Shown: positions 27,487 to 35,824 of the stretch, piece by piece
Numbering within the stretch: the stretch's first letter is position 1
How the letters are laid out: each line of letters begins with the position of its first letter
The notes under the pieces: generated by a model
Seen by the model: the letters and a program-made list of their open reading frames with translations, nothing else
Database searches by the model: none
Told to the model about the DNA's origin: nothing
DNA from: Bacteroides bouchesdurhonensis
GTDB taxonomy: Bacteria; Bacteroidota; Bacteroidia; Bacteroidales; Bacteroidaceae
DNA length: 64,000 nt
Reading direction: 5' to 3'
NCBI RefSeq assembly: GCF_900155865.1
Contig: NZ_LT707006.1
Location: 4,256,577 to 4,320,576 of the forward strand
Program-made: the position numbers and the translations under genes

Positions 27487-27753
27487 AAGCAAAAAAAGAG
27501 AACTAAAAGCATATAAAGAGAATTATCTTTCCAAATGTATTTTTTTAATATCAAAAAATGCCTATTTTGACAAAATTGAACGATACATACTGTTATATTT
27601 TTAATTATTATTGTCTTGATAACGTTTTTAGTCATTTCTATTTACACGACAACTCATTAATTATCGGATGATTATAGGATATTCGAGACTGTTGTAGAAC
27701 CCCTGTTAACACAAAACGGAGCCTCTCCTTTTCACGAATCCAACAATTCTTCG

Positions 27754-27761
27754 TATCTTCG
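27754..27761 (+). promoter_or_regulatory. Possible -7 box upstream of Lnb-like gene
   Basis: TATCTTCG, one mismatch to TAnnTTTG, 27 bp before ATG 27788. Confidence 0.35.
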
Positions 27762-27787
27762 CCGCGAAGATAAAACAGGCACTTTTT

Positions 27788-28972
27788 ATGAAACAGACCA
27801 TCTTATATATATTGCTTCCTTTTTACTTGCTACTCCTGCCCTACGGACAGTCGAAAGCAAGTAACGATTCCATCCGGGTGAGTCTTTTGACATGTGCTCC
27901 CGGAGAGGAAATTTATTCTTTGTTCGGACATACAGCAATCCGTTACGAGAATCCGGCACAAGGAATTGATGTCGTTTTTAATTATGGCATATTCAGCTTT
28001 AACGTACCTAATTTCGTACTTCGTTTTTCACTCGGCGAAACAGACTACCGACTGGGAGCAAGTGATTATGACAGTTTTGTAGCCGAATACACAAGCGACA
28101 ACCGTAGCGTATGGCAACAGAACCTAAATTTGAATGATGTGGAAAAAGCCCGTCTTTTCAACCTTCTGGAAGTAAATTATCGCCCGGAGAACCGCATCTA
28201 TCGCTATAATTTTTTCTATGACAACTGCGCTACCCGTCCACGTGATAAAATAGAAGAATGTATCACAGGCAAAGTTATTTATCCCGAAGACCCTCAGGAT
28301 GGCTCCCGTTCCTTCCGGGATATTGTCCACCAGTATTGCAAAGGTCATCCATGGTCACGTTTCGGTATAGACCTCTGTATCGGCAGCGAAGCCGACCGCC
28401 CGATCACCCGGCGACAGATGATGTTTTCTCCGTTTTACCTGATGAATTTCTTCGCTAATGCAAAGATAGATCACGACGGACAACAGCGTCCACTGGTTAC
28501 ATCCACAGAAACAATTGTCGATGTGACGCCCGATACGAACGAAAACAATTGGATCCCTACCCCTCTGCAATGCACGTTACTCGTGTTTATAGTAACTGCT
28601 GCCGTCACCATCTACGGTATCCGCAAGAAAAAAGGACTCTGGGGATTTGATCTTGTCTTGTTCGGTATCGCCGGTCTTGCAGGATGCATACTTGCCTTCC
28701 TTGCTTTATTTTCAGAACATCCGGCTGTCAGTTCAAACTATCTGCTGTTTGTCTTTCATCCGGGACAACTTTTGTTCCTTCCCTACATTATATATTGTAT
28801 CCGAAAAAGGAAAAAATGTTGGTATATGACCTTAAATGCCATTGTTTTAACATTATTTATAGTGCTTTTTCCACTCATTCCGCAAAGAATTGACTTTGCT
28901 GTCGTACCTTTGGCACTCAGTTTGCTGATACGTTCGGCAAGCAACATGATTTTGAATTATAAAAAGAAATAA
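27788..28972 (+). CDS. DUF4105/Lnb-like envelope protein
   Basis: The 394-residue protein has a signal peptide (about 1-24), a periplasmic domain (about 28-235) and about five membrane helices at the C-terminus (about 260-390). The periplasmic part matches DUF4105, now linked to Lnb, the lipoprotein N-acyltransferase family. Candidate catalytic residues are H48 in LFGHTAIRY and C147 in FFYDNCATRPRD, an NlpC/P60-like Cys-His arrangement. If so, it would modify outer membrane lipoproteins, which abound in Bacteroides. Its stop overlaps the start of the next gene (TAATG). Confidence 0.8.
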   Translation: MKQTILYILLPFYLLLLPYGQSKASNDSIRVSLLTCAPGEEIYSLFGHTAIRYENPAQGIDVVFNYGIFSFNVPNFVLRFSLGETDYRLGASDYDSFVAEYTSDNRSVWQQNLNLNDVEKARLFNLLEVNYRPENRIYRYNFFYDNCATRPRDKIEECITGKVIYPEDPQDGSRSFRDIVHQYCKGHPWSRFGIDLCIGSEADRPITRRQMMFSPFYLMNFFANAKIDHDGQQRPLVTSTETIVDVTPDTNENNWIPTPLQCTLLVFIVTAAVTIYGIRKKKGLWGFDLVLFGIAGLAGCILAFLALFSEHPAVSSNYLLFVFHPGQLLFLPYIIYCIRKRKKCWYMTLNAIVLTLFIVLFPLIPQRIDFAVVPLALSLLIRSASNMILNYKKK

Positions 28973-30546
28973 TGAAAGGACTACTAACTTCTCTTATCAC
29001 CGTACTCACCTTCACAGGGCTACAAGCCCAGTCTCTCCCTACTTCCCCCAAGTTAGTGGTAGGATTGACTATTGACCAATTACGTACGGACTATCTGGAA
29101 GCTTTCTCCTCACTTTACGGAGATAGAGGATTCAAACGAATCTGGAAAGAGGGAAGAGTATTCTGCAACGCTCAATTTACTTTTAACAACGTAGATCGTG
29201 CTTCTGCGATTGCTGCTATATATACCGGCACAACCCCTTCTCTCAATGGAATTATTTCCGGCCAATGGATGGACGTTTCCACTTTGAGACTGGTAAATAG
29301 TACGGATGATACTGCATATATGGGATATTACGGAGACATGACTTGTGCTCCGACAAAGCTTTTGACTTCCACCATTTCCGACGAACTGAAAATAGCCACT
29401 CAAGGTAAAGGACAGGTTTATGCCATTGCTCCTAACTGTGACGCAGCCATATTCTCCGGCGGACATGCCGCTAACGGAGCTTTTTGGCTCAACCCGAATA
29501 CAGGAAAATGGAGTGGAACCACTTATTACGGAGAATTTCCATGGTGGGCAAGCCAGTATAATGATCGCCAAGCTATTGATTTCCGCATCTCCGATATTAT
29601 CTGGGAACCGGTTTTTCCTAAAATGATGTACACATTCCTGCCAGATTGGCGGGATGAAACATTCAAATATAAATTTGACGACGACCGTCAAAATAAATTC
29701 AGAAGATTTATCACAAGCCCTTTTGTAAACGATGAAGTGAATATGCTGGCAGATGAAGTCATAACCAAAGCACTTCTAGGCACGGATGACATTACTGACT
29801 TACTGTCACTGACCTATTACGCGGGCAATTATGCGCATAAGTCCGTACAGGAATGTGCCATGGAGATACAGGACACCTATGTTCGCTTGGACCGTAGTAT
29901 CGCCAGCCTATTGGACATGCTGGAAAAAAAAGTAGGTTTACAAAACGTGCTGATTTTCATCACTTCTACCGGATATACAGACAGTGAATCGACAGACTCG
30001 GGATTGTATAAGATTCCTACCGGAGAATTTCACCTGAATCGTTGTGCCGCTCTGCTGAACATGTTCCTGATGGCTACTTACGGTGAAGGAAAATATGTAG
30101 AAGCTTATTATGATCGACAGATTTATCTGAATCACAAACTACTGGAAGAAAAGCAACTGAATCTGATAGAAATACAGGAAAAATCTGCAGAATTCCTGAT
30201 GCAGTTCAGTGGAGTGAATGAAGCTTATTCTGCCCACAGACTCCTGCTGGGAGCATGGACTCCGGAAATTTATAAGATACGTAATGGTTTTCATCGTCAA
30301 CGCTCGGGAGACCTGACAATCGACGTCCTCCCGGGATGGACCATTGTCAATGAAGACACCAATTCAAGTAAGGTCGTACGTCATTCGTACATTCCTTCTC
30401 CGTTGATTTTCATCGGTCATTCGGTGAAACCAGCTATCATACAGACACCTGTAACAATAGACCATATTGCGCCAACTCTGGCAAATTTCATGCGCATACG
30501 GGCACCGAATGCTTGTACAGTAGCTCCTATTACCGACATCCGGTAA
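28972..30546 (+). CDS. Alkaline phosphatase-fold protein, probably inactive
   Basis: The 524-residue exported protein (signal peptide about 1-20) belongs by fold to the PafA/type I phosphodiesterase branch of the alkaline phosphatase superfamily. Family landmarks are present: LTIDQLRTDYL, IYTGTTPSLNGI, SGGHAANGAFW, DTYVRLDRSIASLLDML and a C-terminal RSGDLTIDVLPGW. The metal and nucleophile positions look lost when I align from memory with PafA-like enzymes: the nucleophile Thr site is R76, the Asp...His pair is Y282 and N286, the Asp-His pair is T333-G334, and the late His is replaced. Only D35 remains. It may bind a ligand or partner rather than hydrolyse phosphate. It is translationally coupled to the Lnb-like gene and lies upstream of secA. 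Confidence 0.82.
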   Translation: MKGLLTSLITVLTFTGLQAQSLPTSPKLVVGLTIDQLRTDYLEAFSSLYGDRGFKRIWKEGRVFCNAQFTFNNVDRASAIAAIYTGTTPSLNGIISGQWMDVSTLRLVNSTDDTAYMGYYGDMTCAPTKLLTSTISDELKIATQGKGQVYAIAPNCDAAIFSGGHAANGAFWLNPNTGKWSGTTYYGEFPWWASQYNDRQAIDFRISDIIWEPVFPKMMYTFLPDWRDETFKYKFDDDRQNKFRRFITSPFVNDEVNMLADEVITKALLGTDDITDLLSLTYYAGNYAHKSVQECAMEIQDTYVRLDRSIASLLDMLEKKVGLQNVLIFITSTGYTDSESTDSGLYKIPTGEFHLNRCAALLNMFLMATYGEGKYVEAYYDRQIYLNHKLLEEKQLNLIEIQEKSAEFLMQFSGVNEAYSAHRLLLGAWTPEIYKIRNGFHRQRSGDLTIDVLPGWTIVNEDTNSSKVVRHSYIPSPLIFIGHSVKPAIIQTPVTIDHIAPTLANFMRIRAPNACTVAPITDIR

Positions 30547-30599
30547 AAGTTTCTCCGCAAAAACAAGGCGTAAAGTATAAATAAATCAGCATTTTAATG

Positions 30600-30607
30600 T
30601 AACTTTG
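30600..30607 (+). promoter_or_regulatory. -7 box upstream of secA
   Basis: TAACTTTG matches TAnnTTTG, 45 bp before ATG 30652. Confidence 0.5.
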
Positions 30608-30651
30608 CGCACGTTATTTCAGTATGATAAATAATAAACATAATAATACAA

Positions 30652-33600
30652 ATGGGATTTAATGAAATTTTAAGCTCGATTTTTGGAAATAAATCCACTC
30701 GAGACATGAAAGAAATCAAACCCTGGGTAGAGAAGATCAAAGCTGCTTACCCTGAGGTTGAAGCACTTGACAATGACGCTCTACGTGCCAAAACGCTAGA
30801 GCTCAAGCAATATATCTATGACTCGGCTAGCACTGAACGTGCGAAAGTAGAAGAATTGAAAGCAAGTATCGAAAGCATAGAACTGGAAGACCGCGAAGAA
30901 GTTTTCGCTCAAATTGACAAGATAGAAAAAGAAATTCTCGAAAAATACGAAAAGGCACTGGATGAGATACTACCGGTGGCTTTCTCTATCGTAAAAGCTA
31001 CTGCCAAACGTTTCGCTGAAAATCCGGAAATCGTAGTGACTGCTACCGATTTCGACCGGGAACTGGCTGCAACCAAAGATTTTGTACGCATCGAAGGCGA
31101 TAAAGCCATTTACCAAAATCACTGGATAGCCGGTGGTAACGATACATTGTGGAACATGGTCCACTATGACGTACAGTTATTTGGCGGGGTAGTTCTGCAC
31201 AAAGGTAAAATTGCGGAAATGGCAACCGGTGAAGGTAAAACCCTCGTGGCTACCCTCCCTGTATTCTTGAATGCATTGACCGGAAACGGTGTACACGTGG
31301 TAACCGTAAATGACTATCTGGCAAAACGTGACTCCGAATGGATGGGACCGCTTTATATGTTCCATGGATTAAGCGTAGATTGTATCGACCGTCACCAGCC
31401 GAACTCTGATGCTCGTCGTCAGGCTTATCTGGCCGATATCACATTTGGTACTAACAACGAATTCGGTTTCGACTACTTGCGTGACAATATGGCGATCAGC
31501 CCGAAAGACCTTGTACAACGCCAGCACAACTATGCTATCGTCGATGAGGTGGACTCGGTATTGATTGACGATGCCCGTACTCCGTTGATTATTTCCGGTC
31601 CGGTCCCCAAAGGCGACGACCAATTATTCGAACAACTTCGTCCGCTGGTGGAACGACTTGTTGAAGCACAAAAAGTATTGGCAACCAAATATCTGTCTGA
31701 AGCGAAGAGGCTGATTGCTTCGGATGATAAAAAAGAGGTTGAAGAGGGATTCCTTGCATTATACCGCAGTCACAAATGTCTGCCGAAAAACAAGGCATTG
31801 ATTAAGTTCCTCAGTGAACAGGGAATCAAAGCCGGAATGTTGAAGACAGAAGAAATCTACATGGAGCAAAATAACAAACGAATGCACGAGGTTACCGACC
31901 CGTTGTATTTTGTTATTGAAGAAAAGCTGAACAGCGTAGATTTGACTGATAAGGGGGTAGATTTAATTACCGGTAATTCAGAAGACCCGACTTTATTCGT
32001 ACTTCCCGATATCGCAGCACAGCTTTCTGAACTGGAAAATGTGCCGGGACTGACAGAAGAACAGAAACTACAAAAGAAGGATGAGTTACTGACTAACTAC
32101 GCTATCAAGTCAGAACGCGTACATACAATCAATCAGTTATTGAAAGCCTACACCATGTTCGAAAAAGACGACGAATACGTAGTAATCGACGGACAGGTGA
32201 AGATTGTAGACGAACAGACCGGACGTATCATGGAAGGTCGTCGTTACTCTGACGGATTGCATCAAGCTATCGAAGCTAAAGAACGTGTGAAAGTAGAAGC
32301 TGCAACACAAACATTTGCTACAATCACATTGCAGAATTACTTCCGTATGTACCATAAGCTTTCCGGTATGACCGGTACGGCCGAAACGGAAGCAGGTGAG
32401 CTCTGGGATATCTACAAATTGGATGTAGTCGTTATTCCAACCAACCGTCCGATTGCTCGTAAAGATATGAACGACCGCGTTTACAAGACTAAACGTGAGA
32501 AATATAAAGCTGTTATCGAAGAAATCGAGAAACTTGTCCAAGCCGGACGCCCGGTATTGGTGGGTACTACCTCGGTAGAAATCTCTGAAATGCTGAGCAA
32601 GATGCTTACAATGCGTAAGATTGAACACAACGTATTGAATGCTAAACTGCACCAAAGAGAAGCTGATATTGTTGCCACAGCCGGTATGAGCGGAACAGTA
32701 ACCATTGCTACCAACATGGCTGGTCGTGGTACGGACATCAAGCTGAGCCCGGAAGTAAAAGCAGCAGGGGGTCTTGCCATTATCGGTACAGAACGTCATG
32801 AGTCACGTCGTGTAGACCGCCAGTTACGTGGTCGTGCAGGACGACAAGGTGACCCGGGTTCTTCTGTATTCTTCGTATCATTGGAAGATGATCTGATGCG
32901 TTTGTTCTCTTCCGACCGTATTGCCAGTGTGATGGATAAACTTGGTTTCCAGGAAGGTGAAATGATTGAACACAAAATGATCTCTAATTCTATTGAACGT
33001 GCACAGAAGAAAGTAGAAGAAAACAACTTCGGTATCCGTAAACGTTTGCTGGAATATGATGATGTTATGAATAAGCAACGTACAGTTGTCTATACAAAAC
33101 GCCGTCATGCCTTGATGGGTGAACGTATCGGTATGGATATCGTAAACATGGTTTGGGACCGTTGCGCAAATGCTATCGAAAACAACGATTACGAAGGCTG
33201 CAAGATGGAAATGCTCCAGACATTAGCTATGGAATGTCCATTCACTGAAGATGAATTCCGTAACGAGAAGAAAGAGGCATTGGCAGAAAAGGCTTTTGCA
33301 ATGGCAATGGAGAACTTCAAACGGAAAACAGAACGTTTGGCTCAGATCGCTAATCCGGTTATCAAACAGGTTTATGAGAACCAGGGACAAATGTATGAGA
33401 ACATCCTGATTCCTATCACAGATGGCAAACGCATGTACAATATCTCTTGTAACCTGAAGACTGCTTATGAGACTGAATCCAAGGAAATAGTTAAGTCGTT
33501 CGAGAAATCAATTCTGTTACATGTTATCGACGAAGCATGGAAAGAGAACTTACGTGAACTGGACGAACTGAAACACTCTGTACAGAATGCTAGTTATGAA

Positions 33601-33972
33601 CAGAAAGATCCGTTGTTGATTTACAAATTGGAGTCAGTAACATTGTTCGACGCAATGGTAAACAAGATCAATAACCAGACAGTCTCTATCTTAATGCGCG
33701 GACAAATTCCTGTGCAGGAAGCTCCTGACGAACAAGCTCCACGACGCGTGGAAGTTCGCCAGGCCACTTCGGAACAACGTCAGGACATGAGCAAATACCG
33801 CGAACAGAAACAAGATCTTAGTGATCCGAACCAACAAGCCGCCGCTAAACAGGATACCCGTGAACCACAAAAACGCGAACCGATACGTGCAGAAAAAACA
33901 GTAGGACGTAATGACCCTTGTCCATGCGGCAGTGGCAAGAAATACAAAAATTGTCACGGGAAAAATGCTTAG
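30652..33972 (+). CDS. secA: Preprotein translocase ATPase SecA
   Basis: The 1106-residue ATPase drives proteins through SecYEG. Walker A GEGKT is at 193-197, DEVDSVLIDDARTPLI is the DEAD-like motif region, and motif VI is in RRVDRQLRGRAGRQGDPG. After the helical wing and scaffold there is a variable Gln/Arg-rich linker (about 1020-1080) and a C-terminal SEC-C zinc motif, CPCGSGKKYKNCHG. It is longer than E. coli SecA (901 residues), as is common in Bacteroidetes. It is followed by a strong terminator. Confidence 0.98.
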   Translation: MGFNEILSSIFGNKSTRDMKEIKPWVEKIKAAYPEVEALDNDALRAKTLELKQYIYDSASTERAKVEELKASIESIELEDREEVFAQIDKIEKEILEKYEKALDEILPVAFSIVKATAKRFAENPEIVVTATDFDRELAATKDFVRIEGDKAIYQNHWIAGGNDTLWNMVHYDVQLFGGVVLHKGKIAEMATGEGKTLVATLPVFLNALTGNGVHVVTVNDYLAKRDSEWMGPLYMFHGLSVDCIDRHQPNSDARRQAYLADITFGTNNEFGFDYLRDNMAISPKDLVQRQHNYAIVDEVDSVLIDDARTPLIISGPVPKGDDQLFEQLRPLVERLVEAQKVLATKYLSEAKRLIASDDKKEVEEGFLALYRSHKCLPKNKALIKFLSEQGIKAGMLKTEEIYMEQNNKRMHEVTDPLYFVIEEKLNSVDLTDKGVDLITGNSEDPTLFVLPDIAAQLSELENVPGLTEEQKLQKKDELLTNYAIKSERVHTINQLLKAYTMFEKDDEYVVIDGQVKIVDEQTGRIMEGRRYSDGLHQAIEAKERVKVEAATQTFATITLQNYFRMYHKLSGMTGTAETEAGELWDIYKLDVVVIPTNRPIARKDMNDRVYKTKREKYKAVIEEIEKLVQAGRPVLVGTTSVEISEMLSKMLTMRKIEHNVLNAKLHQREADIVATAGMSGTVTIATNMAGRGTDIKLSPEVKAAGGLAIIGTERHESRRVDRQLRGRAGRQGDPGSSVFFVSLEDDLMRLFSSDRIASVMDKLGFQEGEMIEHKMISNSIERAQKKVEENNFGIRKRLLEYDDVMNKQRTVVYTKRRHALMGERIGMDIVNMVWDRCANAIENNDYEGCKMEMLQTLAMECPFTEDEFRNEKKEALAEKAFAMAMENFKRKTERLAQIANPVIKQVYENQGQMYENILIPITDGKRMYNISCNLKTAYETESKEIVKSFEKSILLHVIDEAWKENLRELDELKHSVQNASYEQKDPLLIYKLESVTLFDAMVNKINNQTVSILMRGQIPVQEAPDEQAPRRVEVRQATSEQRQDMSKYREQKQDLSDPNQQAAAKQDTREPQKREPIRAEKTVGRNDPCPCGSGKKYKNCHGKNA

Positions 33973-34010
33973 TTTATAAATAGCTAATTATGCCCAATTA
34001 GTAACTGGAA

Positions 34011-34060
34011 AAAAGAAAGCCTCGAACGGTTAAAAACTGTTTGAGGCTTTCTTTTTTTCA
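34011..34060 (+). terminator. Rho-independent terminator after secA
   Basis: Arms GAAAGCCTC (34015-34023) and GAGGCTTTC (34043-34051) pair perfectly. The stem extends inward through AACGGTT/AACTGTT and is followed by a T-run on the plus strand. Confidence 0.88.
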
Positions 34061-34070
34061 TTTAAAATAG

Positions 34071-34078
34071 TATCTTTG
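34071..34078 (+). promoter_or_regulatory. -7 box upstream of DUF6340 gene
   Basis: TATCTTTG matches TAnnTTTG, 30 bp before ATG 34109 and just after the secA terminator. Confidence 0.5.
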
Positions 34079-34108
34079 TTTAAACTTAACTACTAAATAT
34101 TCGGCACT

Positions 34109-35221
34109 ATGGCAAAATTAGATTCATTGGCATTTGCCTGCATGTTCATACTATTCTTTGGCAGTTGCCAAAGTTTGGAACAAATTCCTATCGAATATGT
34201 ACATCCTGCGGAAATATCCTTTCCACCTGAACTTCGGAAAGTGGCTATAGTGAACAACTGTAGTACTCCCCCGGACAGTGCATTGATTCTGGCAGCTTCA
34301 GCTCCGGGAAGTATATTTAAACTGATGCAAATGAGAGGTGCCTCAGCTTATGCTAACGGCGACCCCCGGATTGTCGCCGAATCTCTCGCTGCAGAAATTG
34401 CAAACCAAAACTATTTTGAAACAGTTGTTATCTGCGATTCTGCTTTACGAGCGAATGATAGAATTCCCCGTGAAAATACATTAAGCCAGGAGGAGGTTCG
34501 CACCTTAACATCAAATTTAGGAGTAGATTTCATTATTGCAGTGGAAGGTGTACAATTTATAACCGGAAGATCAGTCTATAATCTGGATGATTATGGCACT
34601 TATGATGTGGCAATAGATCTAAAAGCATTTCCTACTATAAGAACTTACCTCCCTTCATTAAAGAAACCGATGAACACTATCACAGCTACCGACAGTATTT
34701 ATTGGGAAGAAATTGGCACGAAAGAACAAATAAATGCACGAATGATTTCGGAAGAACAAATACTAAAAGAAGCTGCTGAGTTTGCCGGTACGATCCCTGT
34801 TAAATATTTAATCCCGTACTGGAGGAAAGACGCTCGTTTTATTTATACAAATGGGTCCATACAAATGCGTGATGCAAGCGTTTATGTACATGAAGGCTCA
34901 TGGGATGATGCCTATAAGCTTTGGCTGGAAGCATTCAATGGTACAAAAAGAAAAAAGAAAAAAATGAGAGCCGCTACCAACATCGCTGTCTATTACGAAG
35001 TGAAAGATAGCATTGCCCAAGCAGTGGAATGGGCAACCAAAGCACAAAAACTTGCGGAAAAGATTGATAAGGTAGATCAAATTAAAGATAGTACGAATGT
35101 AAACTTGAGGGATATTCCCAATTTCTATCAAACGTCACTCCATGTCACCGAATTAAAAAAAAGATATGACTCATTAACTAAGATAAAAATGCAAATGAGT
35201 CGATTTAATGATGATTTTTAA
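34109..35221 (+). CDS. DUF6340 family lipoprotein
   Basis: The 370-residue protein has a lipoprotein signal peptide with FFGSC, putting the lipidated cysteine at residue 20. The middle resembles DUF6340, a Bacteroidetes family of unknown role. The C-terminal third (about 250-340) looks like TPR helices (ASVYVHEGSWDDAYKLWLEAF and ATNIAVYYEVKDSIAQAVEWATKA). No catalytic motif is visible. It has its own promoter candidate and is not obviously in an operon with secA. Confidence 0.78.
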   Translation: MAKLDSLAFACMFILFFGSCQSLEQIPIEYVHPAEISFPPELRKVAIVNNCSTPPDSALILAASAPGSIFKLMQMRGASAYANGDPRIVAESLAAEIANQNYFETVVICDSALRANDRIPRENTLSQEEVRTLTSNLGVDFIIAVEGVQFITGRSVYNLDDYGTYDVAIDLKAFPTIRTYLPSLKKPMNTITATDSIYWEEIGTKEQINARMISEEQILKEAAEFAGTIPVKYLIPYWRKDARFIYTNGSIQMRDASVYVHEGSWDDAYKLWLEAFNGTKRKKKKMRAATNIAVYYEVKDSIAQAVEWATKAQKLAEKIDKVDQIKDSTNVNLRDIPNFYQTSLHVTELKKRYDSLTKIKMQMSRFNDDF

Positions 35222-35252
35222 GAAAATCATGCAGCAATTATTATTTTTTTCA

Positions 35253-35260
35253 TACCTTTG
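35253..35260 (+). promoter_or_regulatory. -7 box upstream of acidic protein gene
   Basis: TACCTTTG matches TAnnTTTG, 22 bp before ATG 35283. Confidence 0.5.
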
Positions 35261-35282
35261 AACTAACAAAAAAAGGAATCCC

Positions 35283-35729
35283 ATGAAATTGAGCCAACAA
35301 TCACTATCTACCATTGAATCGGCTATCCAAAAGGCAGTCGGCAAATATGCATGTGGCTGTGAACAGACAGCCGTAACAGATATTCATTTGCAAACCGACC
35401 AGGCATCCGGACGGCTCAACATTTTTAATGACGATGATGAGGAACTGGCTGACGTGATGATTGAGGAATGGGCCACATATGAAGGTGACGACTTCATGGA
35501 CATTGTAGAAACTACCTTGCGCAATCTTCTTTGTAGGATGAAAAATGCCGGTAATTTTGAACAGGTATCGATTCTAAAGCCTTATTCATTTGTATTGGTA
35601 GATGAAGAAAAGGAAACCGTAGCCGAATTGTTACTGGTCGATGATGATACCTTATTAATCAGTGATGAACTACTAAAAGGTCTGGACAAAGAATTGGATG
35701 ATTTCCTGAAAGAATTATTGGAAAAATAG
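35283..35729 (+). CDS. Conserved acidic protein of unknown function
   Basis: The 148-residue soluble protein is strongly acidic and has no signal peptide or membrane helix. A Cys-Gly-Cys (YACGCEQ) is near residue 23-27, and an acidic patch NDDDEELADVMIEEW is near 50-63. I do not recognise the family. It has its own -7 box and terminator, so it is a real single-gene unit. Confidence 0.72.
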   Translation: MKLSQQSLSTIESAIQKAVGKYACGCEQTAVTDIHLQTDQASGRLNIFNDDDEELADVMIEEWATYEGDDFMDIVETTLRNLLCRMKNAGNFEQVSILKPYSFVLVDEEKETVAELLLVDDDTLLISDELLKGLDKELDDFLKELLEK

Positions 35730-35753
35730 AAGAAGATCAGACAGAATATAGCG

Positions 35754-35795
35754 ATCGCCGGAAGAAATGTTCCATTGACTTTCGGCGATTTTATT
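35754..35795 (+). terminator. Terminator after acidic protein gene
   Basis: ATCGCCG (35754-35760) and CGGCGAT (35783-35789), extended by AA/TT, pair around a loop of about 20 nt and are followed by TTTATTTTT on the plus strand. Confidence 0.65.
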
Positions 35796-35824
35796 TTTCA
35801 CTGATCATCCTCTGAACAAAAAGC

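Noticed and set aside
29110..29691. 193-residue minus-strand frame inside the phosphatase-fold gene
   Set aside because: It is antisense to conserved family motifs and lacks a promoter or start support.
32137..32799. 220-residue minus-strand frame inside secA
   Set aside because: It is antisense to conserved SecA motifs and has no family pattern of its own.
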